A DNA stretch of 64,000 bases, from assembly GCA_030524525.1 (NCBI GenBank), contig JAUNGI010000005.1, positions 1 to 64,000 of the forward strand, written 5' to 3'. This document shows positions 34,713 to 43,612 of the stretch, piece by piece. Origin of the DNA: Lachnospiraceae bacterium (GTDB taxonomy: Bacteria > Bacillota > Clostridia > Lachnospirales > Lachnospiraceae). The notes below the pieces were generated by a model. The model did not search any database, had not been told where the DNA came from, and saw only the letters and a list, made by a program, of their open reading frames with translations. The position numbers were made by a program, and so were the translations under genes. How positions within the stretch are numbered: the first letter of the stretch is position 1; every line of letters begins with the position of its first letter.

Positions 34713-35546
34713 ATCAAACGCAGAATCTTCTTTGGGACAGGCATCTGCCTTTTCCTCCATTATCTTGCCCTGACCTACTGGCTGAATGCGGTCGATTGTC
34801 TTCTGGGTGGTCTGATTTTTTTGACGGAACTGTTTTGTCTGTACCGCTTGGCACGCGGGAAGGCTTCGGACGCCTTTTTCTTTCTTTTGTTAGGCTTCAA
34901 TCAGGGCGTCGCATTGTTGCCGCTTTTGTTTTTGGAGGCGAGCGGCAAGCGCATTGTCTATGCGGTGCTGAGCTGCCTGCTGTTTGCTCTGTGTGAATTT
35001 TGGCTGGTAATGTGCAGAAGGCGGGGGAAGCAGGCGGAGACTGGGGAATGGGGCGAGCGGCAAGCGCGTTTTTTCCGTGTTTTTCTGCTGCTTCTTCTGT
35101 TGGGCGGAGGTCTTGCGCTTGCATTCCGATTTTTGCCGAAAAATGTTTTTAAGATAACAGAAGTTGAGCAGGAGAATGTCACACGAGCGAGCATTGCGGT
35201 GGTGTATGCAGACCGACGGATCGAGGAATGGGAGATCAGCGGAAGCGAGCCGCTGGAGGCTGTTTTTCGGGAATTGGAGCAGATCTCCTGTTGTTATCGT
35301 CCTGCCCGGCTGGACGGACAGCTTTCGGGACGCGGCGGAGAGGATGGGCGCATTGCTGCGGTCATGCTGGATTTTTGGGATGAGAATTATCGAGGCGTCC
35401 GGCTGGTGCTGCAGGGGAGAACGGCGTATGTTACGCCTCAGTCCGCCCGTTTTGGATGGTTGGACGATGTGTATCGGCTGCAAAGCTCCGGCGAAGCGCT
35501 TGCGGAACGGTTGGAAGAGCTGGCAAAGCGGTACGGGACCAAATGA
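34713..35546 (+). CDS. Membrane protein with non-canonical start
   Basis: Membrane segments begin immediately after the previous stop: the codons from 34713 read IKRRIFFGTGICLFLHYLAL and are in frame with the rest. No ATG, GTG or TTG exists until TTG 34821 (which would cut the first helix). An ATG-to-ATC change at 34713 is a simple explanation. The soluble C-terminal part (residues about 150-277) has ITEVEQENVTRASIAVVYAD and is of unknown family. Coordinates assume the ATC start; if not used, the gene begins at 34821. Confidence 0.5.
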   Translation: MKRRIFFGTGICLFLHYLALTYWLNAVDCLLGGLIFLTELFCLYRLARGKASDAFFFLLLGFNQGVALLPLLFLEASGKRIVYAVLSCLLFALCEFWLVMCRRRGKQAETGEWGERQARFFRVFLLLLLLGGGLALAFRFLPKNVFKITEVEQENVTRASIAVVYADRRIEEWEISGSEPLEAVFRELEQISCCYRPARLDGQLSGRGGEDGRIAAVMLDFWDENYRGVRLVLQGRTAYVTPQSARFGWLDDVYRLQSSGEALAERLEELAKRYGTK

Positions 35547-35568
35547 AAAACGAAAAAGGATGCAAAAA

Positions 35569-35615
35569 AAGCTCCCGTCACCTGTTTCTGGACAGGCGGC
35601 GGGGGCTTGATTTTT
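35569..35615. terminator. Terminator hairpin between convergent genes
   Basis: AAGCTCCCG pairs (one G-U) with CGGGGGCTT; ACCTGT/ACAGG pair inside; GATTTTT follows. The plus-strand and minus-strand genes both end here. Confidence 0.65.
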
Positions 35616-35635
35616 GTTCTGCAATTTGATCACAG

Positions 35636-36174
35636 CTATTCGTTGCTTTTCTGATCCACATACGAAACCGCGCCCGCAAAATTATCATGGACAAATTTCT
35701 GTACCTGTTCCGACCAGCCGTAGATAATACCCTTTCGATAGGGGGAGAGCACCTGACGGATCTGCTCGATCGCGTCGTCGCTGGGACGCTTTTTGGTGAT
35801 CGGGCCGGTCGTGGTCATTCCCAGCATAAAGGTTTCCTGTCTGCGGGTCAGCAGAAAGACCTGATGCTCTTTCATGTAAGGAATGAAATTCATGCGGCAG
35901 GTCGTGACGCTGCCGTAGACCCAGATAATGTCGCGTGTCGGAATGACGAAGAGCGTGTTCCAGCCGAAAAACAGGATCGCGGACGGCATGACAAGCGTTT
36001 GCAGCACTTTTTTGCCGATACGACCTCTTCGTTAATGCGTTCCAGATCCTCCGGAGAAAGCTGCGCCCATGTGCGGTCGGCTTCCTCGATCTTCTTTTTG
36101 TTGATCACGGTTTTCTTGAGTTTTCCAAGCTTTGCAGCCTGCGCCGCAATGTTCGGATAGTTTGTAAAGTCCAT
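35636..36174 (-). CDS. Unknown protein split by a -1 shift at A_AAA_AAG
   Basis: Two overlapping frames make one protein. The first begins at 36174 (MDFTNYPNIAAQAAKLGKLK) and would stop at 35890. The second, entered at 36007, continues VLQTLVMPSAILFFGWNTLF to 35636. In frame zero the codons GCA-AAA-AAG at 36015-36007 form the heptamer A_AAA_AAG; slipping back one base gives GTG-CTG-CAA, exactly the second frame. An AGAGG-like element lies 10 nt upstream. The body resembles a small PH-like or surface-sensing family, not identified. It could be programmed or a plain indel. Confidence 0.6.
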
Positions 36175-36200
36175 ATTCTCCCTCCCCTTGTCTATCGATG

Positions 36201-36231
36201 GAGGGGCTTACCCGGCAAGGATAAGCCCCTC
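36201..36231 (-). terminator. Hairpin downstream of icd
   Basis: GAGGGGCTTA (36201-36210) and TAAGCCCCTC (36222-36231) pair perfectly over 10 bp. On the minus strand it lies just past the icd stop at 36240, but no clear U-tract follows, so a processing or stabilising hairpin is equally likely. Confidence 0.45.
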
Positions 36232-36239
36232 GGCACAAT

Positions 36240-37451
36240 TTATGCGTATTTTTGCTCCAGATTCCTGCGGATCGCAGCGATAAATTCCTTGAAATTTACC
36301 GGAGTTGTTTCAATTCCTTGAGCAAGGACAGACAGCTCCTTTGGCATGATTCCCTGATTCAGCGTTTCGATGCAGGCGGCCTCCAGATTGTCGCCGAACG
36401 CCGCCAGAGCCGGAAGCGCATCCTTCTCGCCGCGCTTTCTCAAAGCGCCGCTCCATGCAAAGATCGTTGCCATCGGGTTGGTAGAGGTTTCCTCGCCCTT
36501 TAAGTAGCGGTAGTAGTGTCTCGTTACCGTGCCGTGAGCCGCCTCGTATTCGTAATTGCCCTCCGGGCTGACCAGAACGCTGGTCATCATAGCCAGCGAG
36601 CCGAACGCCGTGCTGACCATGTCGCTCATAACGTCGCCGTCGTAGTTCTTGCACGCCCAGATAAAGCCGCCCTCGGAGCGGATAACGCGGGCAACCGCAT
36701 CGTCGATCAGCGTATAGAAGTAAGTAATGCCCGCCTGCTCGAATTTCTCCTTATATTCGGCGTCGTAGATCTCCTGAAAGATATCCTTGAAGCGGTGATC
36801 GTACTTCTTGCTGATGGTGTCCTTGGTGGAAAACCACAGATCCTGTTTGCTGCCCAGAGCAAATTCAAAACAGCTTCTGGCAAACGAAGCGATGGAAGTG
36901 TCCTTGTTGTACATTCCCTGCAAAACGCCCGGACACTCGAAGTCGTAAATCGTCTGGCGCTGCTCGGAACCGTCCTCGCCGGTAAACAGAAGCTCCGCCT
37001 TTCCCTTGCCTTCAATGCGGAATTCGGTGTTTTTGTAAACGTCGCCGTAAGCATGACGGGCGATCGTGATCGGTTTTTTCCAGCTTCGCACCGCCGGATG
37101 AATGGAATCGATCATGATCGGCGCGCGGAAAACCGTTCCGTCCAGAATGGAGCGGATCGTGCCGTTCGGGCTTTTCCACATTTCGGTCAGGTTGTATTCG
37201 GTCATGCGCTGCGCGTTGGGCGTGATGGTCGCGCATTTTACCGATACGCCGTATTTCTTTGCCGCATAGCTGGCGTCCAGCGTGACCTGATCCTTGGTCT
37301 TTTCGCGTTCCGGCAGACCCAGATCGTAATATTCGGTCTTCAGATCGACAAAGGGGAGGATCAGCTCATCCTTGATCATCTGCCAAAGAATACGGGTCAT
37401 TTCGTCCCCGTCCATCTCCACGAGAGGGGTGGTCATTTGGATTTTGTTCAT
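36240..37451 (-). CDS. icd: NADP-dependent isocitrate dehydrogenase
   Basis: A 403-residue homodimeric enzyme of the eukaryotic-like IDH subfamily, oxidising isocitrate to 2-oxoglutarate. Visible: VEMDGDEMTRILW near the N-terminus, TITPNAQRM, RSILDGTVFRAPI, and the EAAHGTVTRHY motif with its downstream TSTNPMATIFAW. ATG 37451 follows GGAGGTATAAC on the minus strand; the frame is open to 37475. It lies 100 bp downstream of acn on the same strand, so they likely form an operon feeding glutamate synthesis. Confidence 0.94.
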   Translation of the reverse strand: MNKIQMTTPLVEMDGDEMTRILWQMIKDELILPFVDLKTEYYDLGLPEREKTKDQVTLDASYAAKKYGVSVKCATITPNAQRMTEYNLTEMWKSPNGTIRSILDGTVFRAPIMIDSIHPAVRSWKKPITIARHAYGDVYKNTEFRIEGKGKAELLFTGEDGSEQRQTIYDFECPGVLQGMYNKDTSIASFARSCFEFALGSKQDLWFSTKDTISKKYDHRFKDIFQEIYDAEYKEKFEQAGITYFYTLIDDAVARVIRSEGGFIWACKNYDGDVMSDMVSTAFGSLAMMTSVLVSPEGNYEYEAAHGTVTRHYYRYLKGEETSTNPMATIFAWSGALRKRGEKDALPALAAFGDNLEAACIETLNQGIMPKELSVLAQGIETTPVNFKEFIAAIRRNLEQKYA

Positions 37452-37498
37452 TGTTATACCTCCATGGCGGAGCAAATGTATTTGCGGTTTTTGTGGCG

Positions 37499-37528
37499 CA
37501 GACGTTTCTGCTCCGCTGGAAACGTCTG
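37499..37528 (-). other. Intergenic hairpin between acn and icd
   Basis: CAGACGTTTC (37499-37508) and GAAACGTCTG (37519-37528) form a perfect 10-bp stem with a 10-nt loop. No U-tract follows, so it is not a strong terminator; it could adjust acn/icd stoichiometry. Confidence 0.45.
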
Positions 37529-37551
37529 TAGGTGATCGTTTGGTGTGCGCC

Positions 37552-39801
37552 TTAGCTGTTTTTGCGGTTCAGCGAAGCGTAGTAGTTGATCAGGCAGCCT
37601 TCGAGAATGATGGTCTTTTCGTCCGGCGTCAGCCCCTTGACATAAAGCGTCAGCGGTTCGATGGAGCCGTCGGCTTTCAGAACCTTGGCGGCGAATTCCT
37701 CCCGGCCTTCCTCGATGCCTCTGCGGATGTCGGGCACATAGACATAGTCCCCGTCGCCGTAAGGGAATTCCGCGCCCTCCGCAAGCGTAAACGGCAGGAT
37801 GCCCCAGTTGATGCAGTTGCTGCGGTAACGCTTGGTCGCATATTCATAACAGATGTTCGCATAGCCACCCAGCACCTTCTGGCAGGAAGCCGCCTGCTCT
37901 CTTGCGGAGCCGTCCCCCGGACGGTTGGCAAAGACGCAGGAGCCGTATTGGGTCTTTGCGAGCAGCTCCGCGGCGTCTCCGAAGCGGGAGAGGACGTCGA
38001 TCAGCTCCTGCGGAGCCTTGCCGTCCCGGCGCTCCAGATCCAGCGCGTGGATCGCCTTGCTTCTTCCCACATATTCCGGCACGCGGCGGGAGAGGGCAAA
38101 TTCGGACAGGCGAAGCGGGTTGCTCCGGTAGGAGCTTGTCTCGCCCGAAGGGATCAGCTCGTCGGTGGTCGTTACCGGGTCGCGGATGACGGCGGCAAGA
38201 CGAACGAGAAGGTTCTCCGCCAAGGGTTCCATTTTGGGCCAGTCGGTAATGTTGGGGCCGAGGATCAGCTCGGCGTTCTTGTCCGCTTTCCCGTAGCCGT
38301 AGTAAAGGCGGTTCCGGTAAACGGTTTTATCGAAGTGGTAGGTATGTGCCGGAACCTCGTAGTCGATATCGGTGGCAGCCGTGATAACGCCGCCGTTTGC
38401 AGCGGTGGCCGCAATGCTTCTGGCGTCCATCAGCGCCACGCCGCAGATCTGACCGTCGCCGGGCTTGCTGCCCTCGCGGTTCGGGAAATTCCGGGTCGTG
38501 TGACGCAGGGAGAGACCGTTGTTGGCGGGAACGTCTCCGGCGCCGAAGCAGGGGCCGCAGAACGAAGGCTTGATGACCGCGCCCGCCCGGAGCAGATCGG
38601 CGGTCGCGCCCACCTTGGTCAGCTCCAGACTGACCGGAACGCTTGTCGGATATACGTTCAGCGAGAAATAGCCGTTTCCGGTGCTGCTGTTTCGCAGGAT
38701 CGCGGCGGCTTCGTCGATGTTGTCAAAGAGACCGCCGGCGCATCCGGCGATCACGCCCTGATCGGCATAGACCTTTCCGTCCTTGACCTTGTCGGTCAGG
38801 GAGTAGGAGACGTTTTTGAACTTTTTGCGGGCCTCTTCCTCCACGCCGGCAAGGATCTCCTTGGCGTTCGCAACGAACTCGTGGATCGTGTAGGCGTTGG
38901 AAGGATGGAAGGGAAGGGCGATCATGGATTCGACCTTGTCCAGCTCGATCGTGATCATGCAGTCGTAATACGCGCCGTTGCCCGGCTTCAGCTCGCGATA
39001 GCATTCGGAGCGTCCGTGCGCGTCGTAATGTCCTTTCGTGATCTCGTCGGTTTCCCAGATGGAGGACAGACAGGTGGTCTCCGTCGTCATCACGTCGATT
39101 CCGTTCCGGAAGTCGATCGGCAGATTTTTTACGCCCGGTCCGACAAATTCCAGCACTTTGTTCTTTACAAAACCAGAGGCAAACGTGGCCTTTACGAGAG
39201 CGAGCGCCACGTCGTGCGGGCCGATGCCCTTGCGGGGAGCCCCGGTCAGATAGACAAGAACGACCTCGGGCATGTTCAGATCCCAAGTGTTGCGGAGGAG
39301 CTGCTTGACAAGCTCCGGGCCGCCTTCGCCGACGCCCATCGTGCCGAGCGCGCCGTAGCGGGTGTGGGAATCCGAGCCGAGGATCATGCTGCCGCAGGCC
39401 GCCAGTTCTTCTCTGGCGTAGGAATGGATCACGCTCTGGTTGGCGGGAACGTAGATGCCGCCGTATTTCTTTGCGGCGGAAAGACCGAAGACATGGTCGT
39501 CCTCGTTGATGGTGCCGCCGACCGCGCAGAGACTGTTGTGACAGTTGGTCATGGCGTAGGGGATCGGGAATTCCTCAAGGCCGCTCGCCCGTGCCGTCTG
39601 AATGATTCCAACATAAGTAATATCGTGGGAAACCATTGCGTCAAACTTAATTTTCAGCCGTTCGTCGTTCCCCGAGGTGTTGTGCGAGGATAGGATGCGG
39701 TAAGCGATGGTCTGTCTGCGGGCTTCCGCCGGCGGACAAGCGCCGGTCTCCGTCGGTACGCCGTCGGTCAGATAGACTCCGTTCTTGTGTAATGTAATCA
39801 T
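37552..39801 (-). CDS. acn: Aconitate hydratase
   Basis: A 749-residue Fe-S lyase interconverting citrate and isocitrate. The 4Fe-4S ligands are apparent in the VSHDITYVG and TTCLSSIWET regions and the CGPCFGAG pair; substrate loops ILGSDSHTRYG and SLRHTTRNFPNREGS match the family. Size and start are of the clostridial 'hydratase' aconitase type (about 750 residues), shorter than AcnA. ATG 39801 has GGAGGATCTTTC upstream. No citrate synthase is in the window. Confidence 0.9.
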   Translation of the reverse strand: MITLHKNGVYLTDGVPTETGACPPAEARRQTIAYRILSSHNTSGNDERLKIKFDAMVSHDITYVGIIQTARASGLEEFPIPYAMTNCHNSLCAVGGTINEDDHVFGLSAAKKYGGIYVPANQSVIHSYAREELAACGSMILGSDSHTRYGALGTMGVGEGGPELVKQLLRNTWDLNMPEVVLVYLTGAPRKGIGPHDVALALVKATFASGFVKNKVLEFVGPGVKNLPIDFRNGIDVMTTETTCLSSIWETDEITKGHYDAHGRSECYRELKPGNGAYYDCMITIELDKVESMIALPFHPSNAYTIHEFVANAKEILAGVEEEARKKFKNVSYSLTDKVKDGKVYADQGVIAGCAGGLFDNIDEAAAILRNSSTGNGYFSLNVYPTSVPVSLELTKVGATADLLRAGAVIKPSFCGPCFGAGDVPANNGLSLRHTTRNFPNREGSKPGDGQICGVALMDARSIAATAANGGVITAATDIDYEVPAHTYHFDKTVYRNRLYYGYGKADKNAELILGPNITDWPKMEPLAENLLVRLAAVIRDPVTTTDELIPSGETSSYRSNPLRLSEFALSRRVPEYVGRSKAIHALDLERRDGKAPQELIDVLSRFGDAAELLAKTQYGSCVFANRPGDGSAREQAASCQKVLGGYANICYEYATKRYRSNCINWGILPFTLAEGAEFPYGDGDYVYVPDIRRGIEEGREEFAAKVLKADGSIEPLTLYVKGLTPDEKTIILEGCLINYYASLNRKNS

Positions 39802-39957
39802 GAAAGATCCTCCTGTAATGGATTGGGCATAACCCCTCTTCATTATAAAAACTTCCGGGGAGGCTGTCAATCCTGATTCCGGAGTTTGGCGGAAAAATGA
39901 GAACCATTTGCACCGCAGAAGAATAAGGTAGAAAAAGAAAGCGAATCGGGTCGAATT

Positions 39958-40737
39958 ATGGTATGGATGATTGCGGTCGCGGGCATCGGTCTGCCGTTTT
40001 TGCTGGCGCTTCTGGGCGGATTCTGCGCTTTTGCGGGAAGTCGGCAGAAAACGGAAAGCCCGCGCTTTTTTCTGGGCCTGTCCGCCGGTGTGATGCTCTC
40101 AACGAGCGTATGGTCGCTGCTTTTGCCGGCGATCGAGCGCGGGGAAGGCTTGTGGGGAAACGGCGTGCTGCCGATCTCCCTCGGATTTTTGGTCGGCTTT
40201 TTGATTCTGCGGGGCATTGATTTGGCAATGGCGGCGCTGTCGCGGCGGGGAGCGGAGCAGGCGTCCGGCGTCACGGGAAGTCAGCCCTTCCTGCTCGTAT
40301 TTGCGATGGCGCTCCACAACATTCCGGAGGGCATTACGCTGGGGCTTGCGTTTACCTTGGTGGGCGGCGGCGAAATTGACCCGGCGGGGATTGGCACCGC
40401 CGTTCTTCTTTCCGTCGGCATTGCCATTCAGAATTTTCCGGAGACGGCGGCGGTCGTCTTGGCGCTCATGGAAAAGGGCGTCACTCGGAAGCGCGCCTTT
40501 GTGTGCAGTATCGTTACCGCGCTGGTGGAGCCGGCGGCAGCCGTTCTTTCGGTCTTTCTGGCAAAGCCTATCGAGCCGTTTCTGCCGTTTTTGCTTGCCT
40601 ATGCGGCGGGGACGATGATCCATGTGACGGTGGAGGAGCTGATTCCGAGCGTACAGCGGGATACGCGCTATCATATGGGGACGCTTGGCATTTTGTGCGG
40701 CTTCCTATTGATGATGCTCCTTGACATTATTTTGTAG
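39958..40737 (+). CDS. ZIP-family metal transporter, copy 2
   Basis: A 259-residue paralog of the ZIP protein at 31425. TM4 is ALHNIPEGITLG; TM5 is IQNFPETAAV, where the Gly after the Glu is replaced. The His-rich TM3-TM4 loop of copy 1 is absent here (RRGAEQASGV), so the two may differ in metal preference or affinity. It is divergent from acn. Confidence 0.87.
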   Translation: MVWMIAVAGIGLPFLLALLGGFCAFAGSRQKTESPRFFLGLSAGVMLSTSVWSLLLPAIERGEGLWGNGVLPISLGFLVGFLILRGIDLAMAALSRRGAEQASGVTGSQPFLLVFAMALHNIPEGITLGLAFTLVGGGEIDPAGIGTAVLLSVGIAIQNFPETAAVVLALMEKGVTRKRAFVCSIVTALVEPAAAVLSVFLAKPIEPFLPFLLAYAAGTMIHVTVEELIPSVQRDTRYHMGTLGILCGFLLMMLLDIIL

Positions 40738-40774
40738 GGAAGCGGAGATCCTGTCGATGAAAAAAAGAGAATTT

Positions 40775-40798
40775 GCCGGGACGCTCTTGCGTCCCGGC
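40775..40798 (+). terminator. Hairpin after the second ZIP gene
   Basis: GCCGGGACGC-TCTT-GCGTCCCGGC is a perfect 10-bp stem. A T-tract is missing downstream, so termination would be weak. Confidence 0.45.
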
Positions 40799-40841
40799 GC
40801 CGTCTCCCCGTAAACTGTAAGGCAGGAAGGGAGGGTGCCGT

Positions 40842-41135
40842 ATGGGACTTTATACGTTTCTTTTATATCTGCTCGTTTTTGGCGAGATCCTGTGCGCGCA
40901 GGAGGTGACCGATCAGGACTTCAACAAGCTGAGTCTCGGCTCGGGCGCGGGTCTGGTCGCCGATCTGCTCCTGTGGGTCTCTTCGTCGCTCGGAGCGTTG
41001 GAGCTGGTGTTTACCCTGTTTTGCTGGGGCTCTTTTTTTTATTTTACGGCGGTGACCGTGTATCTTTATTTCCGTCTGCGCGAAGAATTTTCGACACATT
41101 CGACGCAAAAGAATGACAAAAAGCCTGAGATGTGA
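40842..41135 (+). CDS. Hypothetical small membrane protein
   Basis: A 97-residue protein with two or three predicted helices (LYTFLLYLLVFGEIL; LELVFTLFCWGSFFYF) and a polar C-terminal tail. GGAAGGGAGGGTGCC gives a strong ribosome site. No family recognised. Confidence 0.55.
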   Translation: MGLYTFLLYLLVFGEILCAQEVTDQDFNKLSLGSGAGLVADLLLWVSSSLGALELVFTLFCWGSFFYFTAVTVYLYFRLREEFSTHSTQKNDKKPEM

Positions 41136-41163
41136 TACAGTATTTAGGAAAAGGAGGTTTCCT

Positions 41164-41979
41164 ATGGGGGAGATGAAATACTGTATCATGTCAAAGGACA
41201 TGTTTCAGGCAAAAATGTGGAAGCCCGAGGATTGGTATCTGGACGATCAGGTGCTTTCCCTGCTTGTTTCCGCGCCGTCATGGAAGGGGAACGCCGTGCA
41301 GTACCATCTGGCGGTGCTGAAGGAAGGAGAGGTCGTGCGCCTCGGCGACTGGAACAGGAGCCTGCGGAAGGATATCCGGGAGGCGTATTTGCGCAGCCTG
41401 ACGGAGGCGTTGACGAGGGTTTTGGAAACGGGCTGCCGATGGGAGGGAAAGCCCGGCGTGAGCCTGCATTTCGGCGTGGTGGACGAGGCGCAGAAGGAGC
41501 AGCCGGACGGGCCGGCGCTTCGGATCGTGCTGCACGGCAAGGGCGTTCTGCCCATGGAGGCGGCGGAGGAGGAGCGTCTGCGCAGGGAGCTGCGGGCCGA
41601 ATTTTCCGACTGGCTGGAGCTGGTGTTCCGCGACGTTTCGCAGAACGCGCGCCGAAACGAACCGGAAACCGATCTGTCCGCCTATGTCGGCGCGGAGCTG
41701 CTGCCGCATGAGAAGTCGGACGGTAAATACGATCTGACGATGACGGTTCTGGCGCTCGTGTTTCTGGGAATCAGTCTGTTTTTCAAGGAATGGTTCGTCT
41801 TTCAAGTGATCGCCGTCGGCATTGCCGGCTGCGGAGCGTTCCGTTCGGCGCAGCATAAGCATTACGTCTGTCTGGCGCTCTGTACGCTGACCGCGATCGC
41901 CGGGCTGGCGGTTGCATGGAGCGCTTATGAGGACCTGAAGGAAAGCATGCGGGGAGTTACTCTGCCGGTGCGCAAATAA
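41164..41979 (+). CDS. Hypothetical protein with C-terminal membrane segments
   Basis: A 271-residue protein. The soluble part (residues 1-190) ends in LPHEKSDGKYDLT; then three helices follow (MTVLALVFLGISLFF; VFQVIAVGIAGCGAF; YVCLALCTLTAIAGLAVAW). ATG 41164 follows AAAGGAGGTTTCCT. No family assigned. The stop is 10 bp before the regulator-phosphatase fusion. Confidence 0.6.
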   Translation: MGEMKYCIMSKDMFQAKMWKPEDWYLDDQVLSLLVSAPSWKGNAVQYHLAVLKEGEVVRLGDWNRSLRKDIREAYLRSLTEALTRVLETGCRWEGKPGVSLHFGVVDEAQKEQPDGPALRIVLHGKGVLPMEAAEEERLRRELRAEFSDWLELVFRDVSQNARRNEPETDLSAYVGAELLPHEKSDGKYDLTMTVLALVFLGISLFFKEWFVFQVIAVGIAGCGAFRSAQHKHYVCLALCTLTAIAGLAVAWSAYEDLKESMRGVTLPVRK

Positions 41980-41989
41980 GAGGAAGCTC

Positions 41990-43612
41990 ATGGCAAAATC
42001 ACAGAATCAGAAGCTGAAAATCGTATATTTGATGCGGATCCTTTACCGGTTGTCGGACGAGCAGCATCCGCTGACGCTTCGGGAGATACGGGACGAGCTT
42101 GCGGCGTACGGGATCGAGGCGGAGCGAAAGAGTCTCTATGACGACATTCAGGCGCTGAATCTGCTGGGGCTGGACGTTCGGCGGGTAAAGAAGGACCGCA
42201 CGTTTTATTATTACCTTGCGGGACGCACCTTCTCGGCTCCGGAGCTGCGTCTGCTGGCGGACGCGGTGCTTTCCGCCCGGTTCCTGACGGAGGAAAAATC
42301 CGCGGAGCTCGTGCGGAAGCTTTCTTCCATGATGAACGAGCGGGAGGCGAAGACGCTGCGGCGTCAGGTCACGGTTCGCGGACGCGTGAAGACGATGAAT
42401 CGTCAGGTGCTGGAAAACGTCGATCTGCTGCACGAGGCGATTGCGGAAAACGTGCAGATCGCGTTTGATTACTGCGACTGGAACGAAAAAAAGGAGCTTG
42501 TGCTCCGGAAAAACGGCAAGAAAACCCGCATCAGCCCGCAGCGGCTTTTGTGGGACAACGAGTCGTATTATCTGGTGGCGTATGACGGAGAAAAGGGCGC
42601 GGTGCGCCATTACCGCGTGGATAAGATGCAGCGGCTTACAAAGCTTGCCGAAGCAAGAGAGGGCGCGGAAGCGCCTGCGGCGGATTCCGGCGTGGAATAC
42701 AGCGAACGATATTTTGAAATGTTTGACGGCGATCCGGAGACGGTCACGCTTCGGATCAAAAAGGAGCTTCTCGGAACGCTTCTCGACCGTTTCGGGAGCG
42801 GGATCGCCGTTCGGGAGGCGGACGGAGCCTATGAGGTACGGCTTCGCATCGCCGTCAGCAACGTGCTGCTCGGCTGGCTTCTTGGACTTGGCGACGGCGT
42901 TGAGATCCTGCGTCCGCAGGGAGTTGCGGACCGGCTGCTGACGCTGGCGGGAGGCGCCGTCCGCAGACAGAACCGCCGCCGGGTGAAGAACATCGTCTTT
43001 GATCTGGGCATGGTGCTCGTGGACGTCCGCTGGCGCGAATATATGCGGGACTTGGGCTTTTCGGAGGAGGAGATCGCCTTCTTTTCGGAGCATGTGCTGT
43101 TTGGCGACACATGGAAGCGGATGGATGAGGGAACGCTGACGCAGGAGCAGGCTGCCGCCGCGTTTCAGGAGGCCCATCCGCAGCATCGGGAGGCGATCCG
43201 GCTTTTCTTTGACGATCTGACCGAACTCGTGCATCCGTTCCCCGACGCGGCGGACTGGCTCCGGGAGTACCGGGAGCGGGGCTATCGGGTCTATGTGCTG
43301 ACCAATTACCCCGACCGGATGTTTTCGCTGCATCTGGAGACGCAGTTCCCGTTTCTGAAGGAGGCGGACGGCGTTCTTGTCTCCGCCAGAGAAAAAATGC
43401 GGAAGCCGCAGCCGGAGATCTACCGGCTGCTTTTGAAACGCTTCGGACTCGCGGCGGAGGAGTGCGTCTTTCTGGACGATTCCAAGGAAAACGTCCGGGG
43501 CGCGGAGGCGGAGGGCATTCACGGGATCTTAGCGGAGGACCGCGCCCGGGCGAAACGGGAGCTGGACGATTTTCTCAGCGGATGCGGCGCTCATACAGCT
43601 TCTCTGCCATAG
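41990..43612 (+). CDS. WYL-domain transcriptional regulator fused to HAD-IA phosphatase
   Basis: A 540-residue two-part protein. Residues 1-70 form an HTH (EAERKSLYDDIQALNLLGLD), residues about 140-225 a WYL domain (LWDNESYYLVAYDGEKGAVRHYRVDKM), and about 245-325 the WCX dimerisation region. After the linker AVRRQNRRR, a complete HAD begins: nucleophile Asp338 in IVFDLGMVLVDV, motif II VLTNYP, motif III Lys in EKMRKPQPEIY and motif IV VFLDDSKENVRGAE, as in YihX-type sugar phosphatases. WYL regulators normally stop near residue 320. Its 3' end overlaps the convergent permease gene by 38 bp. Confidence 0.88.
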   Translation: MAKSQNQKLKIVYLMRILYRLSDEQHPLTLREIRDELAAYGIEAERKSLYDDIQALNLLGLDVRRVKKDRTFYYYLAGRTFSAPELRLLADAVLSARFLTEEKSAELVRKLSSMMNEREAKTLRRQVTVRGRVKTMNRQVLENVDLLHEAIAENVQIAFDYCDWNEKKELVLRKNGKKTRISPQRLLWDNESYYLVAYDGEKGAVRHYRVDKMQRLTKLAEAREGAEAPAADSGVEYSERYFEMFDGDPETVTLRIKKELLGTLLDRFGSGIAVREADGAYEVRLRIAVSNVLLGWLLGLGDGVEILRPQGVADRLLTLAGGAVRRQNRRRVKNIVFDLGMVLVDVRWREYMRDLGFSEEEIAFFSEHVLFGDTWKRMDEGTLTQEQAAAAFQEAHPQHREAIRLFFDDLTELVHPFPDAADWLREYRERGYRVYVLTNYPDRMFSLHLETQFPFLKEADGVLVSAREKMRKPQPEIYRLLLKRFGLAAEECVFLDDSKENVRGAEAEGIHGILAEDRARAKRELDDFLSGCGAHTASLP

